Source of the DNA: Piromyces finnis
Taxonomy: Eukaryota > Neocallimastigomycota > Neocallimastigomycetes > Neocallimastigales > Neocallimastigaceae
NCBI GenBank assembly: GCA_002104945.1
Contig: MCFH01000017.1
Coordinates: 124,001-188,000, forward strand
Direction of reading: 5' to 3'
DNA length: 64,000 nt
A program made the position numbers and the translations under genes. This document shows, piece by piece, positions 1 to 16,374 of the stretch (position 1 is its first letter; the number at the start of each line of letters is the position of its first letter). A model generated the notes under the pieces. That model worked only from the letters and a program-made list of their open reading frames with translations. It made no database searches and had not been told where the DNA came from.

Positions 1-1886
1 AGAGGGACATTTATTATATAATAATATAACTTTTATTATTAGTATTGTTATTATAGCTTACTACTTTTACATTTTATTTATGAAAAGTTTTATAGGATTA
101 AATGTCATTTTACATTTACTTTTATATATATCAACAAGTCACTTTTTTTCTATTCCTACAAGTCCTATCCAATACGTAAATACGTAGATACGTAAATACG
201 ATACATTTTTCCTGTTCCCTTTTTTCCTTGTCAATACAATACAAATTTTTTATTCATAAAATTTAATTTATTTTTTAATATAAATATTAATAAAAAAAGT
301 TACTATTATCCATACCATTTTTATATTTAATTTTTAATTTAAATTTAATATAAACTTTTTTTAACATCATCATCCACAATTTCAAATTTTTCAAATTTTT
401 TATATAAAAATAGTCATGGTTTGTAACGTAACAAAAAAAAAATTTTTTTTTCTTTTTTGGTGAATAATAACCTTCCTAAATTGGATGTTTCTTTTTGGTA
501 ATATGACCTTGAAATAAATTAACCAATTTTGATGACTTTATGACCTATTCAAATCTAATAAAATAATACTAATTTAATAGGAATATGAAATCTATAGAAT
601 ATATTAATGATGCTTATCAGTGGTGGATAAATAGTAAAAAAAAGAGAGAAAAGATTATTATAGAATATTAAGTAAACCCTAAATGATAATGTAATTATTA
701 TTGTTATATTGATGTTGATATTAAAAAAAAAAAAAAATCCTATAGGAAAATAGAAAAAGAATGAATCAATACATTAGGTCTACGTCATTTAGCCAAATTT
801 TAATTATAAAAATAGATAGTTATTAAATAGTAGTGGATGACTATAGGCAATTTAAAAAGTATTAATACTAATGATAACCGCCGGAAACACTCCTAACACA
901 ATGATGATAATAATTGTAGTAATATAATAAAGTAGGAATAAAAGATTTCTTTATTTAAAAATATAACATTAGAAATAAAGAATCACGGAATATTTTTTTG
1001 TTTTATTTTTTATTTTATTTTCCTTTTAAAATACCTTTTTTTTTTTTAAAAAAAAAACAAATTCAAATTTCCCTTTTTTTCATTTTTTATTTCCCATTCA
1101 AAAAAAAAAATTCCTTTGACATTTATTTACCAAAAAAGGAATTTGTCTAATAAAGAATTAAATACAATTATTTTCCTTTTTTGGAAAATTATTTAAGATG
1201 AATAATAAATAAAGTTTATCATTAAATTAAAAATAAATTGACACTTATTATTATTATGGATTTTATTATTTAATTATTTAGTATTCATTTTTTTTAATTT
1301 ATTTATAATATAATTATTATCTATTCATTGTTCTATTTTAATCTTAAAAAAAAATGTTTTGATTATTATTTTTATTGGTCTCCCTTTTTAATAGAAAAAT
1401 TTAATTTATTTTAAATTAAAAAATACACTTTTGAATAGATTAAAATTTTAAATTAAATTTTTAATAGATTAAAAATTAATTATTTATTTATATAGATTAA
1501 AATTTTAATAAAAAAAAAAAAGAGTCAAAACATAAATTAAAATTCTTTTTTTTTTATTATAATGTAATATTAAATAAATTAGAATTTAATGTTTCACCTT
1601 TTAAATTAAAATTAATAATAATAATAATAATAGTAAAAATAAGAAGAAGAAGAAGAATAATAAAAGGAAAGAAAAAAGTACAAATCTTTATATTCTCCTA
1701 AATTGAAAGTGGTAAGTTTTTAATTTATTATCTATTGACTATTTTAGTATGGATTAAAGTTTAAAAAAAAATGGGTAAAAAATAGAATAAATAATAATAA
1801 TAATAATAATTATTATTATTATTATAATAATCAAAGGTGAATGAATAAATAAAGACATTTATTAAAAGACTTTTTATTAATAATAA

Positions 1887-2010
1887 ATGACGCTTTGATA
1901 GTCTTTAGAATATATTATCAGGAATGATGCTTTGATAGTCTTTAGAATATATTATCAGGAATGACGCTTTGATAGTCTTTAGAATATATTATCAGGAATG
2001 ACGCTTTGAT
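1887..2010. repeat. 37-bp minisatellite, about 3.4 copies
   Basis: Units begin at 1887, 1924, 1961 and 1998, an exact 37-bp spacing. Each begins ATGAYGCTTTGATAGTCTTT; the last is cut after about 13 bases. Copies differ by a single C/T change, so the array is recent. A short open frame beginning at 2006 starts inside it and is probably chance. Confidence 0.9.
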
Positions 2011-3040
2011 AAATAAAATACTTTTATTCTTTATAATTTTTATGCTAGCTAATGCTAGTGGTGTAATATTCTATTATCATCAATCCATCTACTACCATAC
2101 AACATACGACCTACCTACCTACCTACATAATAATAATTATGTAACAATTAAAAAAAAAAAAAGAATAATATTAAAGTTTTATAATACGAATATTAAAATT
2201 AATTAATAATTAAAAAAAAATGATAATAATTGTATTTATTTCATTTATTTCCAATATATTTTCAAAAGGAGAATACTATTATTTAAATTTTATTAATAAA
2301 TAATGAAATAATAAATAAAGAAAAAGACAATAAATATTTAATTCAAAAACTAATATTCTTAAAACAAATAAATATTAGGTTGGACCATTTTTTTAAAAAA
2401 TAGAAAAGGTGAGATTATTTATTATTTATTCATTTATTTATTTAATTTTTTTACCCTCTTTTTTTTTTGCCCAATTTATATTTACAATAAACAAATTAAT
2501 TTTAAAAAAATTGTCTTTTTTTTTAAAAAATAATAATAAACTATGGATGATGTTTCTTTTTTTTTTTTTTTTTAAATAAATAAATAAATAAAAAAGTACT
2601 CTAGGTAATTTATTTATTTTTTTTTTTAAATGGTGAATAGTTTTCTTTATTTGGAAAAAAAAAAGAAATTTATTAAAAATATTAATAAATAAAGTTTAAA
2701 TTGACGGACCTTTTCTTTAATTTTTGGCTAAATAGTATAAATTATAATTTATATTAAATAATATAAAAAATATAAAAAAACAATATTCTATCCCTAAAAA
2801 ACGGAAAATATTAAAAGTTTATTTTCTATTATTTTTTAAAAATATGGAAAGAAAGGTTACTTAATCTTATATATTTTTAATTTATCTCATTAAACTTTAA
2901 AAAAAATTTTTTTTTCAAGTAAAAAGGAACAAATCATTCAAAAGATGTATTTATAAAAAATGGGAACCGGAAAATTACGAATAGATTAAAATTTCAATTT
3001 CTAGTTTTTTAATTTGTTATCCTCCTCCATCATTTTATAA

Positions 3041-3140
3041 TAAAAATAGTTTGGGTGGTGTGGAAGGTGTAGAATGTATGGTGTTTGTGTGTATATGGTG
3101 TATATAATTTATACAGTGTGATGTGTGTGTGTGTGTAAAT
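3041..3140 (+). repeat. GT-rich strand-asymmetric tract
   Basis: About 100 bases rich in G and T on the plus strand with almost no C, ending in a (GT)n run. It stands out against surroundings that are nearly all A and T. No coding function is visible. Confidence 0.7.
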
Positions 3141-4446
3141 AAAAATAAAATTTAATAAATAAGGATTATGTGAAAATAGGTTTTTTTTTTTTTTTTAAAA
3201 AAATGATTATAATAAATAATATATATTTGTAGTAGGTGGTAATCTTTTAATTTAATTAAATGATAAATATTACATTGTGGATGCTTATTTATTTCATTAA
3301 TTGTCTTACCATTCAAAAGCTATACTAATATTAAAGATTAATACTACTAGATTACTAATAATTAAATAATATAATAGGGAAAAAAAAAGAATAATAAATT
3401 TATATTATTTACTTTTTTATCAATAGTAAAAAAAAAAAATATTCTATCGTATGGATAATGCTTTTATTTCATTATCAGTGCCCTTATTTTTTGTGGTGGT
3501 GGTGGTGGTGGTGATGGTGAATAAAATGGAATAAAATTGTTTTATGTAAAAAAAAAAGAGAATAATATTAAAAAGAAAATATAAATTTTAAATAGAATAA
3601 AATAAAATCAAATATATAGGATATATATATTATTATTCTATTCATCTTACCATTTTTAAATGATAACAATAATAAAATTGGCTATTTTTTTGGTGTTATT
3701 GAAACCTTATTTTTATATATAAAAAATGTTTTAAAATTTTTGATTTTAATTATTCATTAAAATTAATTTATTTGTATATATTAACCGCATATATTAATAA
3801 ATTAATTTTTATATATAAATATAATTATTTTATATTGAATTTATTATTATGAATACTTTTAATGAATATCACCAACGACAAAAAAAAAGCATGCCTTTTT
3901 AAAAGTTTAATTATTATTAAAATCAATATTTTATTGAAAGGATTAAATTGTATTATATATTAATAAATTAAATTATATATAATAAATAAATTATAAATAA
4001 ATTATAAATAAATAGTATAATAAATGAATAAATAAATGAATAATATATAAAAAATAATCAAAGTATTATATATAATACTATAGACGATATCATAGTATAT
4101 CATAATATATAATAATATTTTATAGTATATAATATTATTATATATTGTTTAATACTATTTATTTATTAATTAATAAAGTTTATTTATTATTATTTACTTT
4201 AAATGAAGGTTTTAATATAAATTAAGATTTAATATACAAAAAAAATTAATTAATTAAAAAAAAAAAAAGATATAAATAATAATGAAATTCATTTTTTACA
4301 ATTTTTATTTCAATTTAAAAAAAAAAAATTTTTTATTATTTAAACTTTAATTGTGTATATATAGATGACATTTGAATGTCTTTTTTTAATTGTTAAATAA
4401 ATTTGTAATAAAAGTTAAAAAATTGTGAATAGTTTATTTTATATAG

Positions 4447-4608
4447 TTGCAATAGCAATAGCAATATAGTAGCAATAGTCAAAGTAATAGTGATAGTAAT
4501 AGTAGCAATAGTAGCAATAGTAATAGTAGTAATAGCAATAGTAATAGTAGTAATAGCAATAGTAATAGCAATAGCAATAGTAGTAGTAACAATAGCAATA
4601 GTAGTAAT
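4447..4608 (+). repeat. AGCAAT/AGTAAT hexamer microsatellite
   Basis: An interrupted repeat of AGYAAT and AGT/AGC triplets. It opens long meaningless frames on both strands (Ile/Val/Ala on plus, Tyr/Cys on minus), which I treat as artefacts. It ends about 250 bases upstream of the ATG at 4859, so it sits in that gene's promoter region. Confidence 0.85.
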
Positions 4609-4858
4609 TAAACTCTTTTTTTTTTTTAATCATAATGAAAATAGTCGCTATAGATATAAAATTAATATAATTTTTATTTAATTTATACGTATAACGTATA
4701 GTATATATTATTATAAAAAGAAAATTATCAATAGAAACAATTTTATTATTATTAAAATTGACCTCTTCTCTACCCACCCACATATTTGCTTTTTTGGATG
4801 GATATATAATTATATAATTGTAAAAAATTAAATTAAATTAAAATAAAATAAAATAAAA

Positions 4859-6899
4859 ATGCAAGAAAATACCCTTTTTGAGAATCCTCTTAGTATGTAT
4901 CTAACAAAACAAAAAAAGTTCAAGACCTTGGTGAAAAGTGTTCAAAATTCTTTAAAATCAAAAGAATACAAACAGCAGGGTTACTCCTTTGATGAATATA
5001 TAAAAAATCAATGGAATATATCTAAAGCTCAAGCTTATCGTTACTTGATATCGGCCAAGGTAATAGACCAACTAGAAGAATTTGATATTCAACCCTGTAA
5101 GTTTTTTTTTTTTTTTTTTCTTTTTTATTTTTATAATAAATAGGAAATAGGAATTTATTTATATATACATCTGTCATTATAATAAAAAAAATTGATAATT
5201 AATATAAAATATTTTTCTCTTTAAACATTCCATTTCTCTATATATACCCTCTGACTTACACTACTAACTGATTTACACTACTAACTGATTTACACTACTA
5301 TCTGATTTACACTACTATCTGATTTACACTACTATCTGACTTACACTACTATCTGACTTATACTACTAACTGATTTACTTTACTATCTGATTTACTATAC
5401 CTTTTTTTTTTTTAGCTTATGAACGTTTATGTAGATCATTGTATAATTATGCTAAAACTCCTCAACAAATGAAACTTTTATGGGGAACAATTCTTAAAAG
5501 AGCTAGAAGTAGACCAGATTGTATTAATAGTTCTCATGTCACTAAAATATGGAAAGAATTATACATGGATGAAAAATACTCTCATATTTGTAATTATGAA
5601 AAGAGTATTATGGACAAGGTGGAAAGATCATTAAATCGTTACTCTAAAAATATAAAGTTAAAACAAATGAATTCTTATGGTATGGCAACAACACCAGATT
5701 ATGGTCATACCACCACCACCACCACTTATTTTAATACACCTAATAGTAATGCTTCCAGTCCTGCACTTCATGGTTCCAATTCACAATACAGTCCTTTAAT
5801 GAAAGAAAATCAATTACATATTATTACCTTGAATAATAATTTAAATCATCATGGTAGTATCATTACTAATTATACCACTCCTCCTCCTCTTTCTTCGACT
5901 TCCACTTCTACAACCTATCCTGAAACTTTTAATGAATCCTCCTCCTCTTCCTCTCAATATTTTAATTCACATACTAATGCTCAAGTATCCAATATTCCTT
6001 CACCAATTATTGCTGTTCCGGTAGATCAATATGGAAATAAAATAACTTTTGGTAATACCATCAATACACCTTTATCACCTGTAAGTAATTATAGTCCCGT
6101 TTCTTATGATGAAAATAATAAATTAAATTCGGTGACAACCAATTATACTCCATCAAACTTTCAAACAGCAACGGCGACAACAACGGCAACAACGACAACA
6201 ACAATAATTTATCAAGATCAAAATACTACCACTACCACTTCTATTCCACCACAAATCCCACCACAGGTTCAACCATTAACTCAACCTCAAAATCAATATT
6301 CCTATTCTTCACTTCCTCCTCCTACCACTCAATCATCCAATTCTTATTCATATCAACAACAACAACCAACCAATTCTTCTGTTCAAATTCAATACAATGT
6401 TCCTCAAGGTCAAGCAACTGCTAATAATGAAACCATTCTATCCATGAATCCTTTAAATTATTCAACATCTTCTTCTAATGTTAATACGATTCCATATCAA
6501 CCACCACCACCACCACCATCACAACCTTCCATTAATTATTCCTATTCTCAACCTCAACAAACCATAGTAAATTATCAATCCCCATCCCCACCTCAAGTAA
6601 TACAACACATTGCACAAGTACCACAACAAGTACCATCTCAAGCCATACCACAAGTCATACCATCTCAACAGATACCACCACAACAATCCATAACACAACA
6701 ACCCATACCACAAGTCATACCATCTCAACAGATACCACCACAACAATCTATAACACAACAGCCCATACCACAAGCCATGCCACAACCCATACCATCTCAA
6801 CAGATACTACCACAACAATCTATGCCACAACAAATACAACAACAACAACAACAATCAATACCTCAACAAGCATCACAACAAACAATTGTATACTATTGA
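4859..6899 (+). CDS. HTH-domain protein with Pro/Gln-rich tail (two exons)
   Basis: Exons 4859-5096 and 5416-6899 join in phase (CCC-T|CT-TAT) to give 573 residues. The intron starts GTAAGT and ends in a T-run plus AG. Residues about 20-160 form a compact, Lys/Arg-rich helical domain. Within it, G-Y-S-F-D-E-Y-I followed by ISKAQAYRYL (about 41-63) looks like a helix-turn-helix of the kind found in bacterial plasmid-partition (Borrelia PF-49/57-like) and DUF3102-type proteins. That relationship is recalled from pattern, not searched. The rest is low complexity: Ser/Thr/Asn-rich, then Pro/Gln-rich with an in-frame 60-bp repeat, as in many transcription activators. DNA binding and transcription control are inference. 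The intron and eukaryotic-style tail argue against bacterial contamination. An origin by transfer from bacteria is possible. Confidence 0.75.
5251..5400 (+). repeat. 17-bp intronic minisatellite with branch-point motifs
   Basis: Eight full 17-bp units plus a partial one (starts 5251, 5268, 5285 and so on to 5387), consensus CTGAYTTACACTACTAW. Successive units create TACTAAC or TACTATC followed by TGA. The array ends just before the T-run and AG of the 3' splice site, so it fills the branch-point zone of the intron. Confidence 0.9.
6651..6833 (+). repeat. In-frame 60-bp coding repeat
   Basis: Two near-identical 60-bp units (6661-6720, 6721-6780) and a diverged partial third encode about 20 residues each around QQIPPQQSI. 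A 12-bp insertion shifts the third copy but keeps the frame. The repeat lies in the Pro/Gln-rich tail of the HTH protein and has few differences, so it is recent. Confidence 0.9.
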
Positions 6900-8340
6900 T
6901 TTTCAGAATAATAATTATTACTAATGATTCTATGACTAATGGTCATGACTCTCCTTTTTTTTTAAAAGCATTAAGATTTAATATATATATATTTATATAT
7001 AAATATATAATTAAATGAAAAAAAAAAAAAGTAAAAAAAAAAAAAAAAAAAAACGTAACAATGATAAAAAGGATAATAAAAATAATTTTTTTTTTTATTT
7101 ACTTTTTTTTTTTTTAATTTCTTGATTTTATATACTCTTCTTTTATATATAAATTAAATTGTATATAGAATTCACTATACTTATTAATATAAATAGAAAA
7201 AAAAAAAGATGAATTAAATAATAATTTTTTCATAATAATAATTATCTTTTTTTTTTTTAAAAAAAATATACAACCTATTCTTATTATAAATCATCAAATC
7301 AAATCAAAAAAAAAAAAAAAAGAAAAAACTACCTTTTCTCTATTAACTATAGTTGATAGAAAATAAGTAAATATTCATCATATATTAGTTTATCTTTTTA
7401 TATATTTTCTTTTTTATACATGACTTTTACTTTTTTGAATGTAATTAAACTAATTTTTTTTATCCAACTATTTATTAATACCAATAAATAATAAAAGATA
7501 TATTTTTTAAAATAAATAGTTTTTATTTTTATAAATTAAAATTATACCCTTTTTAATTAATGAAATTTAACCCTAACTCCTCATGTACTAATTTTTAATA
7601 ATAGTAGGATGAAGTTAATATCCTACGATACTAGTATACAAAGTATACTATGACTAATAATAAAATAAATGCTGTTAAACCCTTTATTTCTAATTAAATT
7701 CCATTAATTCTTTTTTTTTTTTTTTTTTATCTACCTATCTATTCAAAAATAAAAACCTTTTAAAAAAGCGCACACTTTTTTTTTTTTTTAATTTATTTTA
7801 TTAAATCATTTGATTTTAAATTTAAAAAAGTTTATTTCATATAAAAATTGAATTTTTATAATAATTAAACTTTTTGATTTCCCAATTTTCCATTGTTTCA
7901 AATTAAAAATTAAAAAGAAATTTTTTTAATTTAATTTTATTTTCCTTTTAAGGATTTTTAAGGATGGATCAAAAAAATAAGACTAAAATAAATTAATGAA
8001 TAAAAAATTAATAAAATAAATAAATCTATTTCTCTATAATTAAATGAATGAAAATATTATTAATTAAATAAATAGAAAGGTGAGTTGGCTATGTTTTATG
8101 GTGCGATATACTACGATGGAACCATTAGAAATAAAATCTTGTTGTATTCCTATACATTTCCTAGTGTTGAACTATTTTTTATTTATTTATTAAGATAGTT
8201 TATAATTTTATTAAAAATAGGTTGTTGCTATTGTTATCCAAAGGATACTTTTTTTAATATTTCTTCATAGCCCAAAATCTTTCATTTTTTTTATAATAAT
8301 AATAATATTAATAAAAAAAAAAAAGGGCGATTATACTCTT

Positions 8341-8600
<260 letters not shown>

Positions 8601-8786
8601 AATAATTTAATACTATTAAATAATAATATTATTATATAATATTTAATATTATTTATATTTAATACTAATTTAATATTATTATTTATTTATATTTTAATAA
8701 TTTAATATTTTTTAAAGTATTAAATTAAATAGTATTAAATAGTATTATTTAGTAATTCCATGTATTATTATTATTATTATTCTCTC

Positions 8787-8818
<32 letters not shown>

Positions 8819-9636
8819 AATAATCTTTTTATTATTATAAAAAAAAAAAGGCATTTTTTGTTTATTATTATTATTCATTTATTTATCCATCACTCTTTTT
8901 TTTTTTTTTAAAAAAAAACTTGGTAAAAAAAAAAGAATTTCCTGGTAGACATTTTATTATTTTTTATTTTTATTAAATATTTATTTTTTAAATTATTATA
9001 AAAATATTAAAATAAATAATTATTATTTTTATTATTTTTTTATTTTTATTTTTACTCTTTATTGAATGCTTTCTTTTTTTTTAAATTTCACAAAATGAAA
9101 AAATAATAATATTTAATAATAATAATATTTAATAATAATAATATTTACTTCATTTCCTTTTTGTATTCATTAATAATAATATTATTATTATTTAATAATT
9201 ATTACTTTTATACTATTTAATAGTATTATATTAATAATATTATTAAGTCATCCTTTTTTTTTTTTCCTTTTTTATTAATAACAGAAATAATAGTAATTAC
9301 ATGAAAAAGAAAAAGAAAAAAAACTTTTTTTTTTTTACTACTTGGATATAATAATAATAATAATAATAATAAATATTAATAAACTATTAAAAGTATTTAA
9401 TAATATTGACTTTTTATTATTATTTTCTATTATTACTTGTCACTATCATTATTTATTATTATTACTTTTTTTTTTTAATATTTTAAATAATACTAAAAAT
9501 GTGTTACACCAAAAAAATTAATTTTTTGTGTACATTTCAGGAAAATATAATTATAATTTTGGGAGTGGTTGGTGGGTGAAAAAAAAATTGTTATTATTAA
9601 TAATTACTATTAATAATAATTAAAAGTCCTTTTTTT

Positions 9637-9844
9637 TATTATTTAATATTATTTATTATTATTATTTAATATTATTTATTATTATTATTTAATATTATTT
9701 ATTATTATTATTTATTATTATTTAATATTATTATTTATTATTATTATTTATTATTATTTAATATTATTATTATTTAATATTATTATTTATTATTATTATT
9801 TATTATTATTTAATATTATTATTATTTAATATTATTTATTATTA

Positions 9845-9877
<33 letters not shown>

Positions 9878-9960
9878 TAATATTTAATATTATTATTATT
9901 TAATATTTAATATTATTATTATTTATTATTATTATTATTATTATTTATTATTATTATTAG
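9637..9960 (+). repeat. ATT/TTTA composite satellite
   Basis: About 320 bases built from ATT triplets interrupted by TTTAATATT blocks. It is complementary to the AAT array at 8341-8600, so the two could pair or recombine. Confidence 0.9.
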
Positions 9961-10043
9961 GTATAAAATAGTTATTTCATTGTAAAGAAGATGGAATTAC
10001 AGTTTTGTGTAAAGATGCTTTGGAACAATAGTAATAACTTTGA

Positions 10044-10232
10044 AAAATAAAATAAAATAAAATATATTAATAGTATTTTTTAATACTTACCACCTTTGGA
10101 TACTATTAACCTTTATTAAAAAATACTATTAATATATTTTATTTTATTTTATTTTATTTTATTTATCATATTAAATAATACTATTAACATATTTTATTTT
10201 TATTTTATTTTCATCCATAGGTGGTAGTATTA
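10044..10232. repeat. Nested inverted repeat (fold-back element candidate)
   Basis: Arms of about 40 bases at roughly 10044-10085 and 10114-10155 are essentially perfect complements (AAAAT-rich end, core TATTAATAGTATTTTTTAAT), around a 28-base loop. The loop contains TACCACCTTTGGAT, which reappears inverted as ATCCATAGGTGGTA at about 10213-10228. A degenerate direct copy of the right arm lies between them. No open frame is present. It could be a small non-autonomous fold-back element or a replication-generated palindrome. Confidence 0.7.
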
Positions 10233-11019
10233 TAACTAGAAAAAAAAAAAAAATAGCCAAATTCTCCTAAATTAATTATTTTATAATGGAATGACTATAG
10301 AAAAGACAAAAAAAAAAAAAAAAAACTAAATTTAATATTTTTTATTTTAGAAAAAAAGTGAGAATGTGTTCCTAAAATAAAGAAATAATAATAATTATTA
10401 AAAAAAATAAAAAGTTTTAATATTAATATAAACCTTGTTACTATGAATCATTACTATATTATAATATATAATATATATATTATTATTGTTTGATACTCTT
10501 TTTATTATTTAATATATTAGCATTTTTAATAGCATTTCCTATCATCATACTACTTTTATACTTTTTATTTCATACAATTTTTAATACATTTTTAATACCT
10601 TTTTAAAATACTTTTATACGTAATATTTTACTCTTTTAATACCTTTTTTTTTTTTTTAATATTCTTACAACTCTATATTTTTTTAATACAATTTGATGTA
10701 ATAAAAATCAAAAGAAAAAATCAAAAGAATTAAAGTTCGTCATTAAGTTCAACATAAATTCTAATTTTAGTTTTTTCTTTATATATCAAAATTCATTAAA
10801 TTATAAAAAGTTATTATTAGAAAAAATAAAAAAAACTAAAATAAAATTCAAAAAAAAACCTTTTTTTTTTTTTTTTTTTTTTTTTTCAATTATTTTATTG
10901 TAATTTATATTTTATTATAATTTATTTTATTGTAATTTATATTTTATTCATAAACACTAGTGAAATAATTTTCTATTCTTTTCTTTTTTTTTTTTTTTTT
11001 TAAAAAAAAAAGTAATATC

Positions 11020-15428
<4,409 letters not shown>

Positions 15429-15754
15429 GAAATTACCCATTTTCATTAAAGAGTGAGAAAAAAAAAAAAAAAAAAAAAAAAAAATAGGATAAAACCATTA
15501 ATAATTAAAAAAAAAAAAAAAAAATAATAATAATAATAATAATAATTATTATTATTATTATTATTATTATATTTTTTTTATATTTTCCTTTTTTTTTTTT
15601 ATATCTTTTTTTTATATATTTTCCTTTTATATTTTTCTTTCTTTTCTTTTTTTAAAATTTCTATTATTTTTAATGCTAAATTATAAATTTTTTGTTATCT
15701 TTTTTTTTTTATTCTTATTATAAAAACTATAAAAATATAAAATATAAAATAAAA

Positions 15755-15786
<32 letters not shown>

Positions 15787-15987
15787 ATAAAAATATGATT
15801 TATTTTTTTTTTTTATTTTTATTTTTATTTTTATTATTGTTGCTGTTTTATTTATTTATTTATTTTTTTTTTTTTTTTTTATAAATTATTTTAAAAGTTT
15901 GAAAATGTACAAAAAAAAATTTTTTTTTTTAAAGGATAAAACATAGAGATAAATTCTTTTTCTTTTCATTTTTTTTCCCTTTTATTA

Positions 15988-16077
<90 letters not shown>

Positions 16078-16374
16078 GAAATACTTTTTTATATTTTGGT
16101 AATAGAGTTTGATTTTTTTGATTGTTGTTTGTTGGGGATATTTTTTTTTTTTTTTTAGAATTTAATATTTAGATTTAGATCAAAGTAAAAGATTGTTTAG
16201 AGTAGGTGTAGAATAAGATTGTTATACCTGTGCTGCTGCTGCTGCTGTTGTTGTTGTTGTTGAAAGTGACGGTGGTAGTACTTTTGGGATAAAGGCTATT
16301 TATTTTACGGTTGGAAGGAATGGAATAGGGGTGGAAAAAAAAAAATTGGAAATCGGTGAAATCGAATAAAACTT
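15429..16374. other. Convergent 3' intergenic region
   Basis: The spacer between the ends of the NDR kinase (+) and the giant ASH gene (-). It holds long A and T runs, an AAT/ATT palindrome at about 15523-15571 and an 88-bp ATT array (15990-16077). A GCT/GTT triplet run lies at about 16231-16262. No gene seen; both 3' UTRs presumably lie here. Confidence 0.7.
15990..16077 (+). repeat. ATT microsatellite
   Basis: About 29 uninterrupted ATT units, in the convergent spacer. Confidence 0.95.

Larger units (their letters stand above)
1..4858. other. Intergenic desert, no gene seen
   Basis: No open frame here has coding character. The stretch is AT-rich with many T-run/A-run junctions and short AAT and AAG microsatellites (for example near 1615-1656 and a head-to-head AAT/ATT palindrome at about 1789-1833). 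It also holds a 37-bp minisatellite, a GT-rich tract, a short GGT repeat at about 3494-3521 and an AGYAAT repeat. The last roughly 250 bases are the likely promoter and 5' leader of the gene starting at 4859. Confidence 0.7.

Noticed and set aside
2006-2206. 66-residue open frame with a hydrophobic start
   Set aside because: It begins inside the 37-bp minisatellite and runs into A-run lysines. No intron signals or coding composition; chance frame.
4439-4783. Overlapping long frames on both strands over the AGYAAT repeat
   Set aside because: Homopolymeric Tyr/Cys and Ile/Val products of a microsatellite, not proteins.
4859-5143. Bacterial contamination carrying a plasmid-partition gene
   Set aside because: The domain continues in frame across a GTAAGT...AG intron into a low-complexity tail typical of this genome, so it belongs to the eukaryotic host.
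5251-5400. CRISPR-like array
   Set aside because: Units are directly adjacent with no spacers, inside a spliceosomal intron.
8060-8180. tRNA gene in a slightly GC-richer pocket
   Set aside because: No A-box/B-box pair and no acceptor stem could be built.
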